Shown here: positions 40,103 through 51,911 of the stretch, one piece after another
Layout of the letters: each line of letters opens with the position of its first letter
Numbering within the stretch: position 1 is the first letter of the stretch
Source of the DNA: Aphodosoma sp045126975
Lineage (GTDB): Bacteria > Bacteroidota > Bacteroidia > Bacteroidales > Paludibacteraceae
Reading direction: 5' to 3'
DNA: 62,920 bases
Assembly (NCBI GenBank): GCA_045126975.1
Contig: JBGVPL010000036.1
Location: 1-62,920 of the forward strand
Made by a program: the position numbers and the translations under genes
Notes under the pieces: model-generated
Database searches by the model: none
What the model was told of the DNA's origin: nothing
The model's input: the letters and a program-made list of their open reading frames with translations, nothing else

Positions 40103-43100
40103 TTATTTCCTAACTAACTTCATATCAATCAATATTACAGCAGTTTCTGATTCCTTTTTAGGTGCATCTTTAGGTTTCCACGCTACAATAAATCTAACTG
40201 ATGCCGATTTTACACTATAGCCTTTTTCAAACCATCCATTAAGAGTAATAGACATCTGATTTGATAACTTTGCTACAGGTTTATTGCTAGGCATAGTATA
40301 AAATAATAAATCATTATAATACAAATTATTACCACCAAACAAAGTCAAAATATCTTTCTTCTTATCCTTGAAAAAATCTAAAAAAACATCACGATGTGTA
40401 AGTTGTAAAACCACCTCTTCAGGCATAGAATACTCTTTAGAATCAGTAAATGTTTTAATATTTGATTTATGAAAATATTTATCATTAGTATGAATAAAAA
40501 GCAAATTTTTAGCTCGAGTTATACCAACATAATAACGCCTTAATAGACTATTATCCTTATTAAAATTCTTAGCAAGCAACATATAAACATTATCAAACTC
40601 TCTACCTTTAGCCTTATGAATAGTAGAAACTACAACATCACCATCAGTAATATCATAAAAATCTTCTAATGTTGATTCATAGATAAACTCTCGAAAATCA
40701 CTATAATATTTATCCCTATTAACACTTTCAAATTGCTCAATACATCGTTTTAAATAAACAAAACAATCACTTTTTGCATAAGTAGTAAAAGTTAATTCCT
40801 TCGCCTTATCCCATACATTTTGAGGTATACGAGGTGTTTTTTCATCCTTACACAAATGTTTAAGAAAATATCTAACTTCTGCTAAATTCATAAAAGCAAA
40901 TCCATCCATAGATTGTATCAACTTACCTTTAATACCATTCTTTCGCAACAAAGCAATAAGAATTGTAGCCTCTTCATTTGTTTGTGTAAGTATAGCTGTA
41001 GTGCCATCAACCCTATTATGTAACAAATGTTCCACGATAGGTTGATAAATATATTCCGATTTATAAAAAGTCATCTCAACACTTCCAGAAAAATCTCTTA
41101 CCGGGATAATAGTTGTAGTTTTTCTGCGGTCACTTATTTTATTAACAAAGGAATTAGCATAACTAATAACATTACGAGAACTACGATAATTTTCAGTCAT
41201 TTCAATTAGTCTACTGCCCTCTTCATCTAACAAATTAAACATATATTTAGAATTAGATCCTCTGAATTCAAAAATATTTTGATCATCATCACCTACAGCA
41301 ATAACACGCATATTCTCATTATTATTCATCAAAGCCTTGACAAGTGCAAACTCCTCAAAACTCATATCTTGTGCTTCGTCAATAACTAAAACAGTCTTAC
41401 CTATTTTGTTCGGTTCAACATCTCCATTCTCTATCATCGTTGCCGCACGAGATACTACATCTTTAATATCTTCAAGATTTCCAACTCGCCCTAATAAATC
41501 AAAACAATAAGAATGGAATGTTTTTATTTCAACAAAATGAGCAGCATTACCTATTAAATTAATGAGACGTTGTTTAAATTCAGTTGCAGCTGCACGCGAA
41601 AAAGTCAACATAAGCAATTGTTCATGTTTCACATCTTCTAGCATCAACAAAGAAGCAAGTTTGTGAACTAATACACGTGTTTTACCACTACCTGGACCTG
41701 CAGCTACTACAATACACCTCGAATTTTTATCTGAAATAATCTCAGATTGACATTTAGACAACTGTCCAAATAATTTTTCATACTGTGCTGGCGTAATATT
41801 ACGATTTATTTCTTTTTCTCGCTCACCTTTAAAGTATTTTGCAATAAATTTTTTATAATCTAATTGAAAATAATCTTGCACATACTGAAGTGCAGCGTCA
41901 TAATCTTTAACCATTAAATTAGCATATTCACCAACAATATGCACCTGCTGAATTTTTTGTTTATAAAACTCATTTAGTATTTTATAATCATCAACTTTAT
42001 ATCTTGCTTTATTATCTTTAACACGATGTATATGCATCGCATTATATGTTACCAAAAAACCTCCTTCAAGTTTCAACGCACCTACCTTAGACAAATACAA
42101 TAATGCCTCTTCAATATCTGTCAATTGAAGTTGATTTGAATCTACAAAAAGCATTTGAGGTGCAGTCTTAATAAAGTTTAATAATTCAACCACCGAAAAT
42201 TGAACTGCTTTATTTTGATTTGTCGCAAATGAAGATTGCTGATACAACCAACCTGTAATCAAACGCGATAATTCCAAACGCATTTCAAAACGACGATTCA
42301 TCAACTCCCAATCCAATTGGGAAACAATCGTCACATTACCATTAGGTTCTTGATTCTTATAAATATAATTTTTAATTATAAGAAAATAAAGCAAACTACG
42401 AATATCTTTCTCTTTTGACGTTGAAATACCACTTTTTACTGCATCATCATTAAGTTGCCTATAAGATATGTGTAATGTCTTATTATTCAATAAACTAATA
42501 ATATATCTTTCCAATTTAGCAAAATACTCAAGCAACTGTTTTGCTTTACGTTCATTATCGCCTGGCGTGTCATATAAATATGCCGAGATATCTTTTGTGT
42601 CCGCCAATATTTTCTCTTGTTTCATATGCTCAACAATAGAAATAACTTCATACTTAGATAATCCCAAAATATCAGCCAAATAATCAATACGCGATTCGGC
42701 TAAACCATCTTCTATTGCCTTATTAACATATTTTTGCGAAATGAGCGATTTTATAACTCGTACGGCTTTTTCTCTTTCATCTACATCAAAAAACATAGAA
42801 TTAAATATGCGTTCTCTTGCCTCATCCATATTTTTCACAGTTAATCCTGTCGCAAAAACATGAGGTACATTATTGCCACGCTTTAAATATCCCGCTTGTT
42901 CCAATGCAGATATCGCAGTACGAACACGTGTTTCAATATCAAAAACCGAATCATCCCACCCAGCTTGGCGCGCAATTTCAAGAGCTGAACATTGAATAGT
43001 TTCACGTTTCTTCGTTAATGCTTTAATCGCAGTCCAAACTTGTTGTATTTCACTAATACTTAATTTTGTTTGATTAAGAAGTATAAAATGTTTATCCAAA

Positions 43101-44965
43101 TCTGCATCACTATAAAGAACATAACAACGCGCACTAAGTTTAGGGTCGCGACCCGCACGCCCTGCTTCTTGCACATAATTTTCAAGAGAGTCAGATATTT
43201 CATAATGAATAACAAGTCCTACATCTTTTTTGTCAACACCCATACCAAAAGCTGAAGTCGCTACAATAATTTGCACCTCATCAGACATAAATGCCTCTTG
43301 ATTAGCTATTTTTTCATCTGATTGCATTTTACCATTAAAAGGAAGTGCTTTATATCCATCACGAGTTAAGCGTTCAGCCAATTCTTTTGTCCGTCGTGTA
43401 CGAGCAACATAAATAATAGTAGGACAATTAGTGGTAGCTACAAGACTCCGAAGTTTTAAATATTTATCTTCATCTGTTTCTGAATATACTACCGAATATT
43501 GCAAATTTGTCCTTGTCGCTTTTGAAGCAAACAACTCTAAATCAACATCTAAATTTTGCTTAAAATAATCACAAATATCTTGTATTACTTTTTGCTTAGC
43601 TGTTGCTGTAAAGCAAGAAATAGGTATCTTACATTTTTTCTTCTCTTGATATTGACGAATAAATGTCCCTATATACAAATAATCAACCCTAAAATCTTGC
43701 CCCCACGAAGAAAAACAATGAGCTTCATCAATAACAAATCGCACAATATGTCGTGCAGACAAAATTCTTTCAATCGTTTTTGAACGAAGCATTTCAGGTG
43801 CAATATAAAGCAACGAAACCTCACCATCAATTACACGCTGTATTGATAAAGCCCGAGAAATAGGGTCAAGTAAGCCATTAATAGTTACAGCATCAGTAAT
43901 TCCTAAAGTCGCAAGATTATCCACTTGGTCTTTCATCAACGATTGCAATGGCGAAATAACAACAGTCAAACCATGTATAACACGCCCCTCCATCAAAGCT
44001 GGAAGTTGAAAAGTAAGAGATTTTCCACCTCCTGTAGGAAATATTGCCAACAATGATTTGGCATTTACAGCAGCTTGTGCAGCATTCTCTTGCAATGGCT
44101 CTCCATCATAAGTTCTAAACTGGTCGTAACCAAAAAAAGCTTTTAAATTTTTATGTATATCTAAATAAGTATTACAATATAAACACCCCTCTTCACAAAT
44201 CGTATAACGAAGTTTTTTTATGATATACTCCACCTCTGGATAATTATATAAAACCCATCTTGGCGTTATAGAACGATAATTAGTTGTATCAATTAACGCA
44301 AGAGCATATGCTAAAGCACACGACGACTGATTAACAATAGAATTCAATTCAACATGTTGACAAATTTTTCCTTTATAAGTTTCTTTTATTAACTCTACAA
44401 CGTCAATATCAATAACCTCTGCTCCAACTATATTAAGAAAACCATCAAATTCTTTATGTCCACTAAGCAACGCAATAAATATTTTACGTTTTTCATCAGA
44501 TAATGCATTCCAACAAGCTATTTCATCCAAAAGCAAATCTTTAGCTTTTTGTGAATCATTTACTGGATTATTTATTTGATCAACTATAAGTTTATCATCT
44601 TTAACCAATTTATGATACGGAGATTCAGGAAAAAGTAAAGGAGAAAGATAAAGTGTATCAACCAATTGCCAACGACAATTTCCCTCTCCAAATAAATATT
44701 TTACATCATGATTTATAATATTATGTCCACACAAAAAATCAATATTTTTTATAAAACTAAGAAAATCTTTTTTAGAAGCTTTATGAAAAATAGCACCATC
44801 ATGACGAATAGCTCCAATATCATGAATCTTAGAATCCTCCATACCAACCTCAAGATCAAACACAGCATAAGTAGGAAAATCACTAATCCGATATGAGTCA
44901 TTTCGACCAATAATATCAAAATCATTAGTGGTAGCTAATTCTATAATTTTACTCCATATTGACAT
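40103..44965 (-). CDS. Exonuclease-RecQ-UvrD fusion helicase, 1620 aa
   Basis: One frame joins three machines. Residues about 30-150 look like a DnaQ-type 3'-5' exonuclease: FDLEVG (Asp37, Glu39), CGHNIINHD and a divergent NDSQKAKD third motif. Residues about 285-640 are a RecQ helicase: TGGGKS (311-316), DEAH (413-416), ATSAFGMGVDKKDV, QEAGRAGRD; winged-helix-like parts follow. Residues about 1070-1540 are a UvrD/Rep helicase: GPGSGKT (1091-1097), DEAQD (1196-1200), GDDDQNIFEFRG, ENYRSSRN, STIHKAKGREF, YVGITRAKN. A CxxxCxxC cluster lies near 257-264. It should couple unwinding of both polarities with end trimming, in repair or phage defence. It is AT-rich and contains no heptamer arrays, unlike its neighbours, which hints at acquisition. 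Confidence 0.9.
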   Translation of the reverse strand: MSIWSKIIELATTNDFDIIGRNDSYRISDFPTYAVFDLEVGMEDSKIHDIGAIRHDGAIFHKASKKDFLSFIKNIDFLCGHNIINHDVKYLFGEGNCRWQLVDTLYLSPLLFPESPYHKLVKDDKLIVDQINNPVNDSQKAKDLLLDEIACWNALSDEKRKIFIALLSGHKEFDGFLNIVGAEVIDIDVVELIKETYKGKICQHVELNSIVNQSSCALAYALALIDTTNYRSITPRWVLYNYPEVEYIIKKLRYTICEEGCLYCNTYLDIHKNLKAFFGYDQFRTYDGEPLQENAAQAAVNAKSLLAIFPTGGGKSLTFQLPALMEGRVIHGLTVVISPLQSLMKDQVDNLATLGITDAVTINGLLDPISRALSIQRVIDGEVSLLYIAPEMLRSKTIERILSARHIVRFVIDEAHCFSSWGQDFRVDYLYIGTFIRQYQEKKKCKIPISCFTATAKQKVIQDICDYFKQNLDVDLELFASKATRTNLQYSVVYSETDEDKYLKLRSLVATTNCPTIIYVARTRRTKELAERLTRDGYKALPFNGKMQSDEKIANQEAFMSDEVQIIVATSAFGMGVDKKDVGLVIHYEISDSLENYVQEAGRAGRDPKLSARCYVLYSDADLDKHFILLNQTKLSISEIQQVWTAIKALTKKRETIQCSALEIARQAGWDDSVFDIETRVRTAISALEQAGYLKRGNNVPHVFATGLTVKNMDEARERIFNSMFFDVDEREKAVRVIKSLISQKYVNKAIEDGLAESRIDYLADILGLSKYEVISIVEHMKQEKILADTKDISAYLYDTPGDNERKAKQLLEYFAKLERYIISLLNNKTLHISYRQLNDDAVKSGISTSKEKDIRSLLYFLIIKNYIYKNQEPNGNVTIVSQLDWELMNRRFEMRLELSRLITGWLYQQSSFATNQNKAVQFSVVELLNFIKTAPQMLFVDSNQLQLTDIEEALLYLSKVGALKLEGGFLVTYNAMHIHRVKDNKARYKVDDYKILNEFYKQKIQQVHIVGEYANLMVKDYDAALQYVQDYFQLDYKKFIAKYFKGEREKEINRNITPAQYEKLFGQLSKCQSEIISDKNSRCIVVAAGPGSGKTRVLVHKLASLLMLEDVKHEQLLMLTFSRAAATEFKQRLINLIGNAAHFVEIKTFHSYCFDLLGRVGNLEDIKDVVSRAATMIENGDVEPNKIGKTVLVIDEAQDMSFEEFALVKALMNNNENMRVIAVGDDDQNIFEFRGSNSKYMFNLLDEEGSRLIEMTENYRSSRNVISYANSFVNKISDRRKTTTIIPVRDFSGSVEMTFYKSEYIYQPIVEHLLHNRVDGTTAILTQTNEEATILIALLRKNGIKGKLIQSMDGFAFMNLAEVRYFLKHLCKDEKTPRIPQNVWDKAKELTFTTYAKSDCFVYLKRCIEQFESVNRDKYYSDFREFIYESTLEDFYDITDGDVVVSTIHKAKGREFDNVYMLLAKNFNKDNSLLRRYYVGITRAKNLLFIHTNDKYFHKSNIKTFTDSKEYSMPEEVVLQLTHRDVFLDFFKDKKKDILTLFGGNNLYYNDLLFYTMPSNKPVAKLSNQMSITLNGWFEKGYSVKSASVRFIVAWKPKDAPKKESETAVILIDMKLVRK

Positions 44966-45245
44966 ATTTTCTTTACTTTTATAATTTAATGCAAATTTAA
45001 ATATTTTTTTTCAAAAAAACTACTGAAACATAAAAGATTTAAAAAGCTAATTATGAAATAACTACGTTGTATCATTTTTACAATAAATTTTCACCAAATT
45101 ATAATATACCTAAAATAACATAAATGATTAACAAAAAAATAAACTATATTATAATTCAATTATGCACATAAAATTACCTAAAAATAGACACTTCAGAAGA
45201 ATAACTGAAGTGTCCTTTTTTTTGTTAAAAACTTTTGTCTTTTTA
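44966..45245. other. Intergenic stretch with one strong hairpin, no gene
   Basis: Very AT-rich. A hairpin GACACTTCAG / CTGAAGTGTC (45187-45214) followed by eight T reads as a plus-strand terminator, but no plus-strand gene precedes it. It may end a small RNA or block transcription into tnaA. Confidence 0.5.
45187..45222 (+). terminator. Orphan terminator hairpin upstream of tnaA
   Basis: 10-bp arms GACACTTCAG and CTGAAGTGTC with an 8-base loop, then CTTTTTTTT; 24 bp before the tnaA -33 box. Confidence 0.7.
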
Positions 45246-45277
45246 TTTGCTCATCCCAAAAATAAATCGTAACTTTG
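45246..45277 (+). promoter_or_regulatory. Promoter of tnaA
   Basis: TTTG (45246-45249), 20 bp, TAACTTTG (45270-45277). Leader of about 85 nt with CTAGTAACTAA-type words; no TnaC-like leader peptide is seen. Confidence 0.75.
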
Positions 45278-45367
45278 CAAATCGAATTGAAATATCATAC
45301 ATCATAATTAATAACTAACAACTAGTCGCTAAACAATAGCAACTAGTAACTAAAAAAACACATTATT

Positions 45368-46747
45368 ATGGAACTACCTTTCGCCGAGGCCTATAAAATT
45401 AAAATGGTAGAGCCTCTTCGTAAATCTACACGCGCTGAACGTGAACAATGGATTAAAGATGCACACTACAACCTTTTCGGTCTTAAATCTGACATGGTTT
45501 ACATCGACTGTATCACTGACTCAGGTACAGGTGCAATGTCTGACCGTCAATGGGCTGCTATGATGATGGGTGACGAAGCTTATGCTGGTGCTCGCTCTTT
45601 CTTCCACCTCAAAGAAACTATCACTAAAATCACTGGCTTCGAGTGGATTATCCCTACTCACCAAGGTCGTGCTGCTGAAAACGTACTCTTCTCTTACCTC
45701 GTAAACGAAGGTGATATCGTTCCTGGTAACTCTCACTTCGACACTACTAAAGGTCACATCGAAGGTCGTAAAGCTTTCGCAGTTGACTGCACTATTGACG
45801 AAGCTAAAAACACTCAACTTGAATTGCCTTTCAAAGGTAACGTCGATATCAACAAATTGGAAAAATGTCTCGCTGAAAACGCTGACAAAATTCCTTTCAT
45901 CATCGTTACTATCACTAACAACACAGCTGGTGGTCAACCTGTATCTATGGAAAACCTCCGCGGCGTACGTGCTGTTGCTGACAAATATGGCAAACGCGTT
46001 CTCTTCGACTCTGCTCGTTTCGTAGAAAATGCTTACTTCATCAAAACTCGTGAAGAAGGTTACGCTGACAAAACTATCAAAGAAATCTGCCGCGAAATGT
46101 TCTCTTATGCTGACGGTATGACTATGTCTTCTAAAAAAGACGGTCTCGTTAACATGGGTGGTTTCATCGCTACACGTCACGAAGACTGGTACGAAGGCGC
46201 TAAAGGCTTCTGTATCCGTTACGAAGGTTTCTTGACTTATGGTGGTATGAACGGTCGTGATATGGACGCTCTTGCTGTTGGTCTTGACGAAAATACTGAA
46301 CTCGATACTATCGAAACTCGTATCAAACAAGTTCAATACCTCGCTGCTCGCCTCGACGAATTCGGTATCCCTTACCAACGTCCTGTAGGTGGTCACGCAT
46401 TGTTCGTTGACGCTTCTCTCATCCTTACTAACGTGCCTAAAGAAGAGTTCCCAGCTCAAACATTGGCTATCGAGCTTTACAAAGAAGCTGGTGTTCGTGG
46501 TTGCGAAATCGGTTACATCCTCGCTGACCGTGACCCTGTAACTCGTGAAAATCGTTTCGGTGGTCTCGATCTTCTCCGTTTGTGTATCGCTCGTCGTACT
46601 TACACTAACAACCACATGGACGTTATTGCTGTAGCTCTCAAAAACGTATTCGACCGTCGTAACGAAATCAAACACGGTTATCGTATCACTTGGGAAGCTC
46701 CTCTTCTCCGTCACTTCACAGTTCAACTCGAACCAGTACAAGAATAA
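45368..46747 (+). CDS. tnaA: Tryptophanase (indole-producing)
   Basis: TnaA splits tryptophan to indole, pyruvate and ammonia with PLP. The 459-residue protein has the beta-eliminating lyase fold: DSGTGAMSDRQWA, PTHQGRAAENVLF, ITNNTAGGQPVSM, LFDSARFVENAYF and the PLP Lys in MTMSSKKDGLVNMGG (Lys257). Tyrosine phenol-lyase, the close relative, has Arg in a MERG motif (Arg381); here the site reads CEIG with Ile, as in tryptophanase. Codon use is strongly biased to CGT/GGT/ACT, a sign of high expression. The gene is monocistronic between its promoter and terminator. Confidence 0.93.
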   Translation: MELPFAEAYKIKMVEPLRKSTRAEREQWIKDAHYNLFGLKSDMVYIDCITDSGTGAMSDRQWAAMMMGDEAYAGARSFFHLKETITKITGFEWIIPTHQGRAAENVLFSYLVNEGDIVPGNSHFDTTKGHIEGRKAFAVDCTIDEAKNTQLELPFKGNVDINKLEKCLAENADKIPFIIVTITNNTAGGQPVSMENLRGVRAVADKYGKRVLFDSARFVENAYFIKTREEGYADKTIKEICREMFSYADGMTMSSKKDGLVNMGGFIATRHEDWYEGAKGFCIRYEGFLTYGGMNGRDMDALAVGLDENTELDTIETRIKQVQYLAARLDEFGIPYQRPVGGHALFVDASLILTNVPKEEFPAQTLAIELYKEAGVRGCEIGYILADRDPVTRENRFGGLDLLRLCIARRTYTNNHMDVIAVALKNVFDRRNEIKHGYRITWEAPLLRHFTVQLEPVQE

Positions 46748-46771
46748 TTCTTATACATGTGATAATAAAAC

Positions 46772-46805
46772 AAAGGATGGCCACTCCAATGCCATCCTTT
46801 TTTTA
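46772..46805 (+). terminator. Terminator of tnaA
   Basis: AAAGGATGGC and GCCATCCTTT arms with a 9-base loop, then a T-run. Confidence 0.85.
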
Positions 46806-46816
46806 ATATCATACCA

Positions 46817-46848
46817 CTTGCACAAATCAAAAATAATTCATACCTTTG
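46817..46848 (+). promoter_or_regulatory. Promoter of the 46885 gene
   Basis: CTTG (46817-46820), 20 bp, TACCTTTG (46841-46848). Confidence 0.65.
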
Positions 46849-46884
46849 CATAAATATGTATAACTAACCCCTAAAATAAAATTT

Positions 46885-47955
46885 ATGAAAAAACTACATC
46901 TACTACCTATCCTTATCCTAGCATCCATCCTAGCATCAAATGCGCAACCAGAAGGAACAATCAACGGACTATTCTCCGTAGCAGACGACCAACAAGTGCG
47001 ATTCTCAAAAGGCAACCTCCAGTACCAAGCATCTACCAATACTTGGCGATTTGCCGAGAACCAATACGACGCGTTAACCACTGAAAACACCAAAGTTTCT
47101 GCTACCTACGACGGCTGGATCGACCTCTTCGGTTGGGGTACATCAGGCTATAACGAAAAACACCCTTATATGACATCATACGACCCACTCGAATACGGCA
47201 ATGGCGAAAACGAAATCGAAAACACCCTATACGATTGGGGCTTACACAACGCAATCTCAAATGGTGGCAACAAAGCCGGTTTGTGGCGTACTCCTACCCT
47301 CAACGAATGGTACTATATCATCGTTCGCCGTACCAATGCCGACTCATTGCATGGACTTGCTTGCGTAAACGGAATCAATGGTTTGATTATTCTTCCTGAT
47401 AATTGGACTACTCCTGAAGATTTAATATTTAATCCTGGAGGTGTATCGGAAGATAGTTATGGCGCAGAACATTTCAAGACAATTAACGAATATTCATTGG
47501 AACAATGGAGAAAAATGGAAGAACTTGGAGCTCTATTTTTGCCTACTACAGGATTTAGATTTATATATGAAGATGGCGGAATGGATATCTATAGCTCTAA
47601 AACTCACGGATATTATTGGTCGGCGACATCTAATAAAGACGAAGAGGCGTTTATGCTGAACTTTGGTGCTGCATCTATAGCTGCTGATGCTACATACACT
47701 CGTAAAGGAGGTTTTGCTGTGCGACTCATTACCGACTACAATCCACAAACAACAAACCTCAACTCTAATTCTGCATCAACAATAAATATCTACACCTCTA
47801 ACAACACACTACATATCGAAAATTACTCCGATAAATACCAAATCTACAACCTCTGTGGCACCCTAATCTATTCAGGCAATGCACCATCAATCACCCTCAA
47901 ACAAGGCATATACATAATCAAAACCAACAGCACCATACAAAAAATTATATTATAA
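46885..47955 (+). CDS. Secreted FISUMP-type protein with T9SS sorting domain
   Basis: The 356-residue protein has a signal peptide (to SNAQ, about 20) and the SVADDQQVRFSKGNLQYQAST start of the Bacteroidetes major-paralogous type. GWIDLFGWGTSGY, LWRTPTLNEWYYII, and GYYWSATSN follow. The last ~75 residues (INIYTSNNTLHIE to IQKIIL) have the strand-rich pattern with LKQGIYIIKTN that marks type IX secretion C-terminal sorting domains. It is therefore probably a cell-surface or released protein. A distant relative without signals is at 847-1395. Confidence 0.82.
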   Translation: MKKLHLLPILILASILASNAQPEGTINGLFSVADDQQVRFSKGNLQYQASTNTWRFAENQYDALTTENTKVSATYDGWIDLFGWGTSGYNEKHPYMTSYDPLEYGNGENEIENTLYDWGLHNAISNGGNKAGLWRTPTLNEWYYIIVRRTNADSLHGLACVNGINGLIILPDNWTTPEDLIFNPGGVSEDSYGAEHFKTINEYSLEQWRKMEELGALFLPTTGFRFIYEDGGMDIYSSKTHGYYWSATSNKDEEAFMLNFGAASIAADATYTRKGGFAVRLITDYNPQTTNLNSNSASTINIYTSNNTLHIENYSDKYQIYNLCGTLIYSGNAPSITLKQGIYIIKTNSTIQKIIL

Positions 47956-47976
47956 AATATAATTCCAAACTATAAC

Positions 47977-48013
47977 AATAAAGCGATAAAGTCATCACTT
48001 TATCGCTTTATTA
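47977..48013. terminator. Convergent terminator
   Basis: AATAAAGCGATAAAG and CTTTATCGCTTTATT arms serve the secreted protein gene and feoB, which end on either side. Confidence 0.8.
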
Positions 48014-48074
48014 TTTCCCTACTCCCTATTCCTTATTCCCTATTCCCTACTCCCTGTTCCTTATTCCCTGTTCC

Positions 48075-48078
<4 letters not shown>
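48014..48078. repeat. Heptamer array after feoB (ATTCCCT type)
   Basis: CTCCCTA, TTCCTTA, TTCCCTA, TTCCCTA, CTCCCTG, TTCCTTA, TTCCCTG, TTCCTTA, ending at the feoB stop. Confidence 0.85.
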
Positions 48079-50855
<2,777 letters not shown>

Positions 50856-50879
50856 AATTTTTTAATTTTTAGATTTGAA

Positions 50880-50952
50880 GCACGAAATATGAAATATTAA
50901 AACACCGAATAACTCTCGTATCTCGTGTCTAATATCTCGTGTCTAATAGAAC
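50880..50952. repeat. Heptamer array upstream of feoB (TCTCGTG/TCTAATA)
   Basis: TCTCGTA, TCTCGTG, TCTAATA, TCTCGTG, TCTAATA; the same heptamers as at 31500-31540. Confidence 0.75.
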
Positions 50953-51034
50953 ACAAAGTTACAAATTTTTTATAATCTATACAACACCTCAAAAATTAGT
51001 AATTATGAAAAATATTGATAAATAAATTTTATGT

Positions 51035-51065
51035 TTTGAAATATATGATTTTTTTTTTACCTTTG
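51035..51065 (+). promoter_or_regulatory. Promoter of the 51100 gene
   Basis: TTTG (51035-51038), 19 bp, TACCTTTG (51058-51065). Confidence 0.7.
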
Positions 51066-51099
51066 CATATCGTAAACGTATTATAAAAAACATAAAGCT

Positions 51100-51723
51100 A
51101 TGAAATCAATTATTACACCAAAAAATGCAATTTGCACATTATTTTGTATCGAAATTTTAATTTCATTATTTTTTATTTGTGTTCCAAATGACATAAATCC
51201 TTTAGTAAGCAATAGTGTTATGCTCGTATTTAACATTATACTATTTCTAACTTATTCATATTTGTCTATTTCAAGCAATGAATATAAGGTTACTATAAAA
51301 CAAAAAATAGGATTATTTTACTTAGCTACTTATACCCTTTTCAAAATTGTAATGTACAATCTTATGTCACTTATAAACACACAATATACTTTCAATCAAA
51401 TAATTATCAATAATTATTCTGACGCTACTATAGCTACTACAGTATTAAGTCTGATACAAAGTGGATTTTTCATTTTGATGACTATAGCTTTTTTGTTGTT
51501 TATCCGTGGTTTGAACATTGAGAAAAAACATAAAAACTGGCTAACTTTTTTATATTTCGTACCGATAATATGCTTATGGATTTGGATAATAATATTTAGT
51601 TTCACACATCAAGAAATGATGAAATATCAATATATTGTATCATATATTACAACGATTGTATCTTATGCCATAATGATTTATATTATTCTCAAAGCTTACA
51701 CAATAGAAAATAACATAGAATAG
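51100..51723 (+). CDS. Small integral membrane protein, unknown
   Basis: The 207-residue protein has about six hydrophobic helices (around 10-28, 38-55, 70-90, 112-135, 148-168, 178-197) with short loops. No family is recognised. It has its own promoter and a terminator (51731-51759: GAGACGCAA / TTGCGTCTC then T-run), so it is a single-gene unit between the divergent feoB and the MFS gene. Base composition is more AT-rich than the neighbours. Confidence 0.7.
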   Translation: MKSIITPKNAICTLFCIEILISLFFICVPNDINPLVSNSVMLVFNIILFLTYSYLSISSNEYKVTIKQKIGLFYLATYTLFKIVMYNLMSLINTQYTFNQIIINNYSDATIATTVLSLIQSGFFILMTIAFLLFIRGLNIEKKHKNWLTFLYFVPIICLWIWIIIFSFTHQEMMKYQYIVSYITTIVSYAIMIYIILKAYTIENNIE

Positions 51724-51730
51724 AATAGAT

Positions 51731-51759
51731 AGAGACGCAATATTTTGCGTCTCTTTTTT
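51731..51759 (+). terminator. Terminator of the 51100 gene
   Basis: GAGACGCAA and TTGCGTCTC arms followed by TTTTTTA. Confidence 0.85.
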
Positions 51760-51807
51760 ATATACTTGCAACTAAAACCTATAGATTAAATTGACTATAA
51801 TAAAAAA

Positions 51808-51852
51808 ATTACTAATTACTCTTTACTAATTACTATTTTTTTCGTATCTTTG
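51808..51852 (+). promoter_or_regulatory. Heptamer array containing the MFS gene promoter
   Basis: ATTACTA, ATTACTC, TTTACTA, ATTACTA, then TATCTTTG (51845-51852). The -33 position (TTTA, 51822-51825) falls inside the array, so the array may supply part of the promoter. Confidence 0.5.
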
Positions 51853-51911
51853 CACGTTATTATACCAATACTGTATATAGTCTATAATACTAATTAAAAC
51901 TATAAAAAACA

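Noticed and set aside
45521..46741. 406-codon open frame on the minus strand opposite tnaA
   Set aside because: It mirrors a strongly biased gene; its composition (Thr/Ser/Val/Phe-rich, no domain) is what the antisense of such codons gives.
45368..46747. Tyrosine phenol-lyase
   Set aside because: The substrate-specific Arg of TPL (MERG motif) is replaced by Ile (CEIG), as in tryptophanase.
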